Part shown: positions 37,343-45,589 of the stretch, one piece after another
Position numbering within the stretch: the first letter of the stretch is position 1
Layout of the letters: the number at the start of each line of letters is the position of its first letter
Source: Caulobacteraceae bacterium
Lineage (GTDB): Bacteria > Pseudomonadota > Alphaproteobacteria > Caulobacterales > Caulobacteraceae
Assembly (NCBI GenBank): GCA_019747095.1
Contig: JAIERG010000018.1
Coordinates: 1-47,891, forward strand
DNA length: 47,891 nucleotides
Direction of reading: 5' to 3'
Made by a program: the position numbers and the translations under genes
Notes under the pieces: model-generated
Databases searched by the model: none
The model's input: the letters and a program-made list of their open reading frames with translations, nothing else
Told to the model about the DNA's origin: nothing

Positions 37343-39814
37343 CTACCCGATCCGTGCCGCAATACCCGTCAGCGTCACGGCCAGTTGCCGAAGGCGCCGC
37401 GACGCGAGCTCGTCGCTGGCGGTCGGCATACCCTCTGCAAGAACCCGCAGTTGCTGAGCGATCGCGTCATCACGCCCTGCCGCCTCCACAACCGGCGACG
37501 CGGAGTCCAATACCGAGTTGATGCGGGCAATCGCGTCGGTGGCCAGCCCGCCATCTCGCGCCAACTGATCGAGGTAGGCACGCGCCACGACTGGGTGAGC
37601 GGGCCAGGTGACCCTGAACTGCTGCTGGGGGTTAACGGTCTCGCCCTGTTGAGCCATGCGGGCTGCGGCGATCTCGTTCTCGGACAGATGTTCGCTCGGG
37701 GTCAGTTCCAGCACGTCCAGCCCGCGTGCAATCTCAGTGCCGTAGATACGGCCGTCGTACCAGTAGACCGACCAGAAGCCGCCCAGGATGTCGTGCTGGT
37801 CGCTGATCGGGCCTCGATCGAAGTAGGCGATCTCGCGCGGGTTGGCCGAGTCGGTGAAATCGCTGATCGACAGGCCGCCCTGATACCAAGCTTGCACGAA
37901 CAGGTCGCGCCCCGGGACCGGGATCAGCGAGCCATTGTGAGCCACGCAGTTCTCACGTGCCGTCTGGGGAGCTGGCAGCTTGTAGTAGCTCCGGAAGACC
38001 AACTGGTTGTCGACGATGTCATAGATGGCGTTCGCGCCCCAGGTCTTCGGATCTTGCACGCGACAGCGCGGACGGCCACCGCCGCCCCATTCGTCGGTGA
38101 AGACAACCTTGGTACCATCATTGTTGAACGTCGCCGAGTGCCAATAGGCGAAGCCGGGATCGTTCACAGCCGCAATCCGGCGCGGAGCCGCCGGGTTCGA
38201 GATATCCATAAGGATACCGTTGCCCGAACAGGCCCCGCCGGCCAGGTTGCCATCCGGGAACAGGGTGATGTCATGGCACTGGTCGGTACGGCTGGTGGTC
38301 TGGGTACCCTCGCCGTGATCGCCTCCGCGCCACAGGCCGGCGACCGCGCCGGTTGCGTCATCGGCGAAGACCCGCGGACTGTCGATGATCCGTGCCCGCG
38401 AGGGGTCGGCCAGCGGGATCTCGATCACGTCGATGCTGAACAGGGCCGTGTTGTCGTCACCCGGCAGGCCGACGACGCAGCCGGCCAGTTCCTCATCATC
38501 ACGCACCCCGGCGGTGCCGGAGTTGTAGACGATCAGCCGACGCTCATCGGCCGCGACGATCGAATGGGTGTGCGATCCACGACAGGTCTGGACCTGACCG
38601 ACCTGGACGGGGTTCGTACGATCCGAGATATCGAAGATGCGCAGACCTCGAAAACGGTCAGGTTGAGGCCCATCCTCGACGCCTTGGCGGCCACAATCCA
38701 CGCGGCCGTTGTTCGACTCGACCGACATGAGCAGCAGATCACCGTGGATCGAGACGTCACCCTGACCACCAGGGCAAACAACCGAGCTGATCAGCTGCGG
38801 CTCCGGAGAGGCATCGCTTAGGCGATACAGATTGAAGCCGTGATAGTTGCCAACCGCCAGCAGATCGCCGGAGAAGGCCATATCCGTATTGGCGAAGCTC
38901 AGGAAAGGGGAGCGGCGCCCGAACTGCCCCGACGGAGAAGCGGCCGTGTCGTCACTGTCGTTCGCCGAAGGCACTGGCGGCGGCAGGCCTTCGGGATTGG
39001 CCGGATCGAAAAAGCCCGCCGGCTTGGGCAGGCTGGCAACCAGCGTCAGATTGCCTGCCGCCTGGCCGGCGTCACGGAAACCTGCGGTGAGCGTGCTGCG
39101 GGGGTCACCGACTTGCTCGCGCAACAGGACCGACATGCGATTGATTTCGGAAGTCTGCTCGCTCGTAATGTCGTTCACGAAGCGAAACAGAACCGGGTCG
39201 TAGGCTGAGCCGGGTCGCTCCAGAAGGTCAGACACCATCGTCACAGCACCTTCATGGTGGGCGATCATCAGGCTCAGGAACTGACGGTCGAAGTCGACGC
39301 CGGACGCCGCGCGCAGCGTCGCGAGCTGAGCTGGAGTTGCCATCCCAGCCATCTGGGCATGGCCACCGTGAGCGGAGTGATCCATGCCAGAATGGCCAGA
39401 GTGATCCATGCTGGCCATCGTGTGGCCGGCGGCTGGATCCGGTGCCGTCTGACCACGCTCAACCAACCAGCCACGCATGAACTCGATTTCGTCGGCCTGA
39501 GACGCGTTGATCCTGCCGGCGATATCTCGGATGGCCTGGGTGTTCGTTCGCGCCTGCACAAGCTCGGCCATCTCAACAGCCTGTGCATGGTGGACGATCA
39601 TGTCCTGCATGAACTTCACATCATCGTCGGAAAAACGGTTGTCCGCTATGCGAGAGGCTTCAGCACCCTGCAGGGCACGACTGGCCTGACCGGGGGCGCC
39701 GGGCTGAACAATGGGTGCCTGCTGCGCGAGCGCTCCCGACGCGTAAAGCATGACAGCGACAGCGGCCGAAGCCCCGAGGCGCTTGCGGATGGATGAGGCG
39801 AACTTCTGCAACAA
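37343..39814 (-). CDS. Secreted two-copy DUF305 protein fused to an LVIVD beta-propeller
   Basis: From a TTG start preceded by CGGGAGAG, the 823-residue protein has a signal peptide (KRLGASAAVAVMLYASGALA|Q). The first DUF305 domain (about 60-125) has FMQDMIVHHAQAVEMAEL; a His/Met-rich linker (HTMASMDHSGHSGMDHSAHG) follows; the second DUF305 has FLSLMIAHHEGAVTM (about 175-240). From about 265 to 700 there are LVIVD-type propeller blades (LLAVGNYHGFNLYRLSD, GLRIFDISDRTNPVQVGQV, GLSISDFTDSANPREIAYFD). DUF305 proteins are ferritin-like and linked to copper handling; the His/Met linker fits metal binding. Export to the periplasm or surface is inferred. A longer in-frame start at 39940 lacks a site and buries the signal peptide. 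Confidence 0.85.
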   Translation of the reverse strand: MLQKFASSIRKRLGASAAVAVMLYASGALAQQAPIVQPGAPGQASRALQGAEASRIADNRFSDDDVKFMQDMIVHHAQAVEMAELVQARTNTQAIRDIAGRINASQADEIEFMRGWLVERGQTAPDPAAGHTMASMDHSGHSGMDHSAHGGHAQMAGMATPAQLATLRAASGVDFDRQFLSLMIAHHEGAVTMVSDLLERPGSAYDPVLFRFVNDITSEQTSEINRMSVLLREQVGDPRSTLTAGFRDAGQAAGNLTLVASLPKPAGFFDPANPEGLPPPVPSANDSDDTAASPSGQFGRRSPFLSFANTDMAFSGDLLAVGNYHGFNLYRLSDASPEPQLISSVVCPGGQGDVSIHGDLLLMSVESNNGRVDCGRQGVEDGPQPDRFRGLRIFDISDRTNPVQVGQVQTCRGSHTHSIVAADERRLIVYNSGTAGVRDDEELAGCVVGLPGDDNTALFSIDVIEIPLADPSRARIIDSPRVFADDATGAVAGLWRGGDHGEGTQTTSRTDQCHDITLFPDGNLAGGACSGNGILMDISNPAAPRRIAAVNDPGFAYWHSATFNNDGTKVVFTDEWGGGGRPRCRVQDPKTWGANAIYDIVDNQLVFRSYYKLPAPQTARENCVAHNGSLIPVPGRDLFVQAWYQGGLSISDFTDSANPREIAYFDRGPISDQHDILGGFWSVYWYDGRIYGTEIARGLDVLELTPSEHLSENEIAAARMAQQGETVNPQQQFRVTWPAHPVVARAYLDQLARDGGLATDAIARINSVLDSASPVVEAAGRDDAIAQQLRVLAEGMPTASDELASRRLRQLAVTLTGIAARIG

Positions 39815-39964
39815 ATACTCTCCCGGTCGGCGGGTCTGCGACCCCTGATCGTCTTTTGACCATGCAATGACGAAGCGGCCAAGCTGCCTTTCGTCGCGAA
39901 ACAACTGAGCGCCCAAATCGGCCGTTAACGTGAAGTCCACGGCGGGTGTGCATGCTCATTTGTC

Positions 39965-41518
39965 ATGACCACCGCTCTCGATCTCAAGCGCGACGCAAAT
40001 GCGTTGCTGGACGCGTCAGCCCTGCAAGCGCTTGCCAAGAAAACGCTGCGGACCCGAGGCGAGTCCCAGGAGCCCCGTAGAGGGCCGTTCCGTCCCGAAG
40101 TCTGGCTCAACGTCCGGCAACGCCATGCTTCGCGCCTCGCCGTGCACTGGTTTCGCACAACCGATGTCACGCTCGTTGGCCTCATAACAGTCGCGGTTCT
40201 TGCCGCGACAACGCGTGGAAGCCTGCTTTCGGCTACCTTGGCTGACATCCTTCCGTTGATGGTCAGCACACTCGTCGTCCTGGGCGCGCTCAGGTCGCTC
40301 GATCTCTACCGCTTCGAGCGGGGCCAACACCTGCAAATCCACCTGGCTGCCGTGAGTGCGATCGCGGTCGGGGGCGGAGTGGTGGCGGTCGTGTTCCAGG
40401 CGGGGCTCTCGCCGGGTCAGCATGGATTCTCGACTCCCATCCTGTGGTCAGCCTTTGTCGCTCTCTCACTCTACGGAGCCCACATGGTCTGGGGATCGAT
40501 GGTGGCGCAGTGGCGGGCCATGGGTGCACTGACGCCCAACATTGTGGTGGTCGGTGCCACCCGTCATGCGGAACGTCTCATACGGGACGCGCTACAGCGT
40601 AGGGACATCAATGTCCTGGGCGTTTTTGATGACCGACTTGCCCGGTCACCCGACAGTCTGGCTGGCGTGCCGGTGCTCGGTGACGCAGAGGCGCTGATGA
40701 ACCATCGCATGCTGCCGTACATAGACAAGATCGTGCTCGCGCTAGATCCTCGCGCCGAGGCGCGGGTGCGTGAACTGACCGCTCGACTCACGACCTTGCC
40801 CAATGAAGTGACCCTGCTGGTCGATCCGGTGGATGCGTCTGAACGTGGCGCGGCATTGGATCGTCTGGCACGAGCGCCGCTCGCTTCTCTCAATGGGCCG
40901 ATCGACGACGATCGCCGTGCCTTCAACAAGCGAATCCAGGATTTGGTCATTGGCACCATCGCCTTGCTGGCGCTCTCGCCGGTCATTGCGCTGACGGCGC
41001 TTGCCATTCGTCTCGACAGCCCCGGCCCGATCTTCTTCCGCCAGCGCCGACATGGCTTCAATCACGAGGAGATCGTGGTCTGGAAGTTCCGCTCCATGCG
41101 CCACGAGGCCGCCGACGCCACGGCCAGCCGTCAGGTCACGGCCGACGACGACCGCGTCACCCGCGTGGGCCGGTTCATCCGCAAGACCAGCCTCGACGAG
41201 CTGCCCCAGCTGTTCAACGTGCTGCGGGGCGAGATGTCGCTGGTCGGCCCACGCCCTCACGCCATTGGCATGAAGACGGGCGCGGTCGAGAGCGCGCGCC
41301 TCGTCGCCGAGTATGCCCATCGCCATCGCATGAAGCCAGGTATGACGGGCTGGGCCGCCATCAAGGGTTCACGCGGGCCGCTGCACACCGCCGCCGAGGT
41401 CCGCGCCCGCGTGCGGCTGGATATCGAATATATCGAGCGTCAGTCTCTATGGCTCGACCTCTGGATCATGCTCGTCACCGTGCCGGTGCTGCTCGGCGAC
41501 CGGGCGGCCCAGCGGTGA
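39965..41518 (+). CDS. hfsE: HfsE-like undecaprenyl-phosphate sugar-1-phosphate transferase
   Basis: HfsE starts holdfast glycan synthesis by putting a glucose-1-phosphate on the C55 lipid carrier. The 517-residue protein has about four N-terminal membrane segments (roughly 65-180), a CoA-binding-like middle region with IVVVGATRHAERLIRDAL, a further hydrophobic helix (331-353) and the C-terminal catalytic domain with GPIFFRQRRHGFN, VWKFRSMR, KTSLDELPQLFNVLRGEMSL and GPRPHA, and MTGWAAIKGSRG. It heads the plus-strand unit hfsE-hfsF-hfsG-GT. In Caulobacter PssY and PssZ can replace HfsE. Codon use in the first two thirds looks less GC-biased than in the 3' third. Confidence 0.9.
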   Translation: MTTALDLKRDANALLDASALQALAKKTLRTRGESQEPRRGPFRPEVWLNVRQRHASRLAVHWFRTTDVTLVGLITVAVLAATTRGSLLSATLADILPLMVSTLVVLGALRSLDLYRFERGQHLQIHLAAVSAIAVGGGVVAVVFQAGLSPGQHGFSTPILWSAFVALSLYGAHMVWGSMVAQWRAMGALTPNIVVVGATRHAERLIRDALQRRDINVLGVFDDRLARSPDSLAGVPVLGDAEALMNHRMLPYIDKIVLALDPRAEARVRELTARLTTLPNEVTLLVDPVDASERGAALDRLARAPLASLNGPIDDDRRAFNKRIQDLVIGTIALLALSPVIALTALAIRLDSPGPIFFRQRRHGFNHEEIVVWKFRSMRHEAADATASRQVTADDDRVTRVGRFIRKTSLDELPQLFNVLRGEMSLVGPRPHAIGMKTGAVESARLVAEYAHRHRMKPGMTGWAAIKGSRGPLHTAAEVRARVRLDIEYIERQSLWLDLWIMLVTVPVLLGDRAAQR

Positions 41519-41531
41519 AGGGAGTGCCCTG

Positions 41532-42983
41532 ATGTTCTGGCGCGGGGTCTGGGGCTATCTGCCCGCCAACATCGTCCAGGGGTTGGTGGGTTTCGGCTCC
41601 ATCGTCGTGTTCACGCGGCTGCTAAGCCCCGAGGACTTCGGCCGCTACGCCATCGCCTTCTCGGTGATGACCCTGTTCCATGTCGCCACCTTCAGCTGGC
41701 TGGAGGCGGCGATGGCGCGCTTCTGGGCGGCCGAGAGGGGCCAGTCGCTGGCCGACCACTTCCTGACGCTCTACCGCACCGCCGCCGTCGTCACGGCCGC
41801 TGTCCTGCCGCTGATGGCGCTGCTGCTGTGGCTCGCGCCAATCGGTCCCGGAATGAAGCTGACCATCGGCATTGCGCTCGCCGGAATCCCGATCCGTTGC
41901 CTATCCAAGCTGGCGCAGGAACGCTTCCGCGCGGCCGGAGAGGTCCGCAAGTCCGCGACCATGGACATCTTTGTCAGCCTGGGGGGCTTCGGCTTTGGCG
42001 TGGCGGCGGCGTTCGCTGGCCTGGGCTCGGCCTCGCCCTTCATCGGCCTGCTGCTCGCGCCGCTGCTGACCCTTCCCTTCGTACTGCCGGGCGAGCTCCG
42101 GCGAGCAAAGGGCGGCATCCTCTACCGGGATCGCCTGTGGTCCTACGCTCGCTACGGCTATCCCATCGCGGCGGGACTGAGCCTGACGCTGGTCATGAAC
42201 TCGACCGACCGCTTCCTGCTGGAGCTGTTCCAGGGGCCCGCCGCCGTCGGCGCCTATCATGCGGGCTACAGCCTCGCGAGCCGGACGCTGGACGTGCTGT
42301 TCATCTGGCTGGGCGCGGCTGGCACGCCCGCGCTCATCATGGCCTGGGAGCGATCCAGCCGCGAAGGCTTCATGGCCGCCGCGCGCGAGCAGGCCTCGAC
42401 CTTCATTCTGATCGGCCTGCCCGCTGCCGTGGGCCTGGCGCTGGTCGCCCGGCCGCTGGCGGATGTGATGATCGGGGAGGACCTACGGGCGCTCGCGGCT
42501 TCGGTGACCCCGCTGATCGCGGTGTCGGCGCTGCTTTCCGGCATCACGTCCTACTATCTGAGCCAGAGCTTCGTGCTGGGGCGACGCACCGACCGGCTGC
42601 TGCTGACGCTGTGCATTCCGGCGGCGTCCAACGTGCTGCTGAATCTCGCGCTGGTCCCGACGATGGGCGTCATGGGCGCGGCGATCGCGACGACGATCAG
42701 CTTCGGCATCGGCGTTCTGGCCTCGATCGCCATGGGCCGCCGGATCGGTGTGGCCATGCCCATTCCATGGGCAACGCTGGGCCGCTGCGCCATCGCCTGC
42801 CTGGCCATGACTGGAGCGGTGGTTCTCGTCCCCCCGTGGGGCGGCGCGTCTGAGTTGTTTGCCAAGGCGGCAGTTGGTGCTGCCGTCTATGGCGGGATGG
42901 TATTGGCGCTGAATGCTGCCGGTGTGCGCGATCTCGTTGCTCGGCTGATCGGTGCCCGGCTGAACCGGAGGGCCACGGCATGA
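41532..42983 (+). CDS. hfsF: HfsF-like polysaccharide flippase (Wzx, MOP superfamily)
   Basis: The 483-residue protein has about 12-14 hydrophobic segments from MFWRGVWGYLPANIVQGLVG to VYGGMVLALNAAGV, the pattern of Wzx-type flippases, with the family feature FTRLLSPEDFGRYAIAFS near the N-terminus and AWERSSREG in a central loop. It moves lipid-linked holdfast repeats across the inner membrane. It follows hfsE by 13 bases with a GGGAG site and overlaps the next gene by ATGA. The position matches hfsF of Caulobacter. Confidence 0.9.
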   Translation: MFWRGVWGYLPANIVQGLVGFGSIVVFTRLLSPEDFGRYAIAFSVMTLFHVATFSWLEAAMARFWAAERGQSLADHFLTLYRTAAVVTAAVLPLMALLLWLAPIGPGMKLTIGIALAGIPIRCLSKLAQERFRAAGEVRKSATMDIFVSLGGFGFGVAAAFAGLGSASPFIGLLLAPLLTLPFVLPGELRRAKGGILYRDRLWSYARYGYPIAAGLSLTLVMNSTDRFLLELFQGPAAVGAYHAGYSLASRTLDVLFIWLGAAGTPALIMAWERSSREGFMAAAREQASTFILIGLPAAVGLALVARPLADVMIGEDLRALAASVTPLIAVSALLSGITSYYLSQSFVLGRRTDRLLLTLCIPAASNVLLNLALVPTMGVMGAAIATTISFGIGVLASIAMGRRIGVAMPIPWATLGRCAIACLAMTGAVVLVPPWGGASELFAKAAVGAAVYGGMVLALNAAGVRDLVARLIGARLNRRATA

Positions 42984-43915
42984 GCGGTTCGTCCACGATT
43001 CAGAACGCCCGCTGGGCCAAGGCGCGACCCAGCGTGTCGGTACTGATCCCCTTCCTGCGCGACGACCCGTCCGATCTGCTGGCCTTGCTGGACCGGGAGG
43101 CCGAAGCGCTCGGCGGCGCGGTCGAGATCGTCGTCATGGACGACGGCACCGGCGACGCGGCCCTGACCGTGCGCCTGACGGCGCAGGCCGAGGCGATGGC
43201 GCTGCCCGTGCGACTGATCACACTGCTGGCCAACGAAGGCCGCTCCAAAGGGCGCAACCGTCTCGCGGGAGCGGCGCGCGGCGGCTCGCTCCTGTTCCTC
43301 GACAGCGACATGCGGCCCGACAGCGATCGCTTCCTTCAGACCTGGACCGAACTGGTCCGCGAAGAAGCTCCGGCCGTAGCCTTCGGCGGCTTCTCGCTTC
43401 TTCAAGCCCCGAACGAGCCGCGCTTCTCGGTACATCGGGCCATGGCGACGCGCGGCGAATGCGTCGAGGCCAACGAACGGGCCAAGGCCCCTGAGAAATA
43501 CGTCTACACCTCCAACCTGCTGGTCCGCCGCGACGTGTTCGAGGCGGAGGCCTTCGACGGTGCCTTCACTGGCTGGGGCTGGGAGGACGTGGAGTGGGCC
43601 ATGCGCGTCTCGCGCCGCTGGCCCGTGCTGCACATCGACAATCCCGCGACTCACATGGGTCTGGACACGGTCGAGCAGCTGGCCGGCAAGTATGAGCAGT
43701 CGGCCGGGAACTTCGCCCGCGTGGTCGCCCGCCATCCGGACATCGTCAGCGCCTACCCTAGCTATCGCGTCGCCAAGGCCCTGAAGCGCGTGCCGGCGCT
43801 GCGGCAGGTCCGCCCCCTCATCAAGCGGATCGCGCTCGCGGCCTGGGCTCCGACCAAGGCGCGGGCCTTCTCGCTGCGCCTTTATCGCGCCGCCCTCTAT
43901 GCGGAGGCGGTGTGA
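42980..43915 (+). CDS. hfsG: HfsG-like GT2 glycosyltransferase
   Basis: HfsG adds an N-acetylglucosamine-type sugar in holdfast synthesis. The 311-residue GT-A enzyme has [23 protein letters not shown], the DxD motif FLDSDM (Asp108-Asp110), the acceptor-side [14 protein letters not shown] (the ED motif of GT2) and a basic, amphipathic C-terminus ([19 protein letters not shown]) that could lie on the membrane. It overlaps hfsF and the following GT2 gene by 4 bases each. The name rests on family plus position; the sugar is inferred. Confidence 0.85.
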   Translation: MSGSSTIQNARWAKARPSVSVLIPFLRDDPSDLLALLDREAEALGGAVEIVVMDDGTGDAALTVRLTAQAEAMALPVRLITLLANEGRSKGRNRLAGAARGGSLLFLDSDMRPDSDRFLQTWTELVREEAPAVAFGGFSLLQAPNEPRFSVHRAMATRGECVEANERAKAPEKYVYTSNLLVRRDVFEAEAFDGAFTGWGWEDVEWAMRVSRRWPVLHIDNPATHMGLDTVEQLAGKYEQSAGNFARVVARHPDIVSAYPSYRVAKALKRVPALRQVRPLIKRIALAAWAPTKARAFSLRLYRAALYAEAV

Positions 43916-44865
43916 TGCAGGCGGTCTGCGTCCTGATCCCGACCATGCGCCGTCCCGAAAGCCTGGCCCGCGCGCTGCGGTCTGTATTCGTGCAGGAGGG
44001 CCTGAACGGTCGGCCGGTCAGCATCGTCGTGGTGGACAATGACCCGGCCGGAACGGCGCGGGCGACCGTCGACACGGTGCGGCCGGAATGCCCCTTTCCG
44101 CTCGCCTATCGTCATGAGCCACGCCCCGGCGTGGCCACGGCGAGGAACGCCGGTCTGGCAGCGACGGACGCGCCCTTTATCGCCTTCCTGGACGACGACG
44201 AGGCCGCCTCGCGCGGATGGCTGGCGGCCCTGCTGCGCGCGCAGGAGGCCACCGGCGCCGACGCGGTGTTCGGCCCCATTGTCGGACGTATTCCCCACGA
44301 AAGCGGATGGGCGGCCGCCTATCTACAGCGGTTCTTCGGGCGCGAAGGACCTGTATCCACTGGCCTGATCGATCATGGATACGGCTGTGGAAACTCCCTG
44401 ATGGTTCGGACCACGGCCCTGCCCGGCCCTGCCCCTTTCGACGCTTCCGCCGACCAGACGGGCGGAGAGGACGACGCCCTGTTCGCGGCGCTTCAGGCGC
44501 GCGGCGGCCGCTTCGGCTGGGCCCATGACGCCTGGGTCGAGGAGTTCGCCCCGCCGCATCGGGCGACCATGCGCTACGCCCTGTCGCGGGCCTTCGCTTA
44601 TGGCCAGGGGCCGAGCCAGACCGCCGCCAAGGCCCGCAACTGGCCGGGCGTGATCCGCTGGATGCTGATCGGCGCGGCGCAGACGGTGGTGTGGGGCACG
44701 GTATCGCTGGCACTGGCCGTCGTGGCTCATCCCCGCCGCGCGGACCTGATGGACCGCACCGCGCGCGGTCTCGGAAAGATCTTCTGGATGAGAGGCTTCG
44801 AGCCCCAACTCTACGGCGCGCGCGAACTGCGTCGGCTGGACACCGTCAGCCCGTCAGCCGCCTGA
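43912..44865 (+). CDS. Second GT2 glycosyltransferase of the holdfast locus
   Basis: The 317-residue GT2 enzyme has VCVLIPTMRRPESLARALRS, IVVVDNDPAGTARA, RNAGLAATDAPFIAFLDDDE with the DDD metal motif at 93-95, and GGEDDALFAAL (ED motif). A hydrophobic segment near 242-268 (WMLIGAAQTVVWGTVSLALAVVA) anchors it to the membrane, as in HfsL/HfsJ-like and other cell-surface glycosyltransferases. It occupies the place of hfsH in the Caulobacter order. It may correspond to HfsL, but I cannot prove it. Its ATGA overlap with hfsG shows coupling; its last 20 bases overlap the end of opposing hfsB. Confidence 0.82.
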   Translation: MMQAVCVLIPTMRRPESLARALRSVFVQEGLNGRPVSIVVVDNDPAGTARATVDTVRPECPFPLAYRHEPRPGVATARNAGLAATDAPFIAFLDDDEAASRGWLAALLRAQEATGADAVFGPIVGRIPHESGWAAAYLQRFFGREGPVSTGLIDHGYGCGNSLMVRTTALPGPAPFDASADQTGGEDDALFAALQARGGRFGWAHDAWVEEFAPPHRATMRYALSRAFAYGQGPSQTAAKARNWPGVIRWMLIGAAQTVVWGTVSLALAVVAHPRRADLMDRTARGLGKIFWMRGFEPQLYGARELRRLDTVSPSAA

Positions 44866-45547
44866 GAAAGGGCGGCGGGGCGTAGGTAGAGCGGTTCACG
44901 ACCACGCCTGCGATACGGCCGCCGACGGCCTCGATCTCGTCCCTCAGGATCACCGGCTCGGCCGCAGACGTCGCCTCGGTCGCCACCACCAGCACCGTCG
45001 CATCCACGAACGGTGCCAGCGTGATCGCCGTGTCCGAGCGGTCCGCGGCGGGCGCGTCGATGACGACCGTGTCGGCGAACTTCCGCATCGCGTCCCAATA
45101 GCGGGGATCGGCCAGCGGCTCGGCCCTCTGCCCCGAGCGCAGCAACTCGGCGCGGAAACGGGTGATCCAGAGGCGTCCGCCCAGACACGGCCGCGCCGTC
45201 ATCAGCCGGGCATGGGCAATGGGCTTGCGGTCGCGACCGACCACCGGCGGGCTGACGGCGAAGAAACTCGCGCCGTTCGGCGAGGACGCGGCGGGCGCTC
45301 CAAGACGGCCAAAACGGTCGAAGTCGGCAGCGACGGCTTCCTGCTGGCCGGGCTGGGCCAGGTCGGCGTCGATCAGCCAGACGGGCTTTCTCGCCCGCAC
45401 GGCCGCAAGCCGGGCGAACTCGCGCGCGACGGTGGAGGCCCCCTCGCCCGTTGTGGCGCAGGCGATCTGGACGACCCGTCCACGATGGGCGGGGGCCGGT
45501 CCCAGAGCCGCCCAGAGGCCGGCCATTTCGCTTGTTAGGTCGACCAT
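44846..45547 (-). CDS. hfsB: HfsB-like holdfast export ATPase-like protein, degenerate Walker A
   Basis: HfsB is the cytoplasmic partner of HfsA in the holdfast export complex and resembles the kinase part of Wzc-type BY-kinases. The 233-residue protein has the fold signature VVQIACATTGEGASTVAREF (about 25-44), but the Walker A Lys is Ala37 (GEGAST instead of GEGKST). The A'-like motif VWLIDADLAQ (Asp60, Asp62) is kept, and FADTVVIDAPAADRSDTAI matches the Walker B region. It has no Tyr cluster at its C-terminus. It follows hfsA by 42 bases on the minus strand. Confidence 0.82.
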   Translation of the reverse strand: MVDLTSEMAGLWAALGPAPAHRGRVVQIACATTGEGASTVAREFARLAAVRARKPVWLIDADLAQPGQQEAVAADFDRFGRLGAPAASSPNGASFFAVSPPVVGRDRKPIAHARLMTARPCLGGRLWITRFRAELLRSGQRAEPLADPRYWDAMRKFADTVVIDAPAADRSDTAITLAPFVDATVLVVATEATSAAEPVILRDEIEAVGGRIAGVVVNRSTYAPPPFLRRLTG

Positions 45548-45589
45548 CGAATCGGTTACGCGCTGACTGAACCGGCTAAGGCTAACACG

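Noticed and set aside
37268-38821. A 517-codon open frame antisense to the DUF305/LVIVD gene
   Set aside because: The minus strand has a signal peptide and recognisable domains; the plus frame has none.
39925-39929. TTAAC half-site ahead of hfsE as a CtrA box
   Set aside because: No second half-site at the 7-base spacing on either strand.
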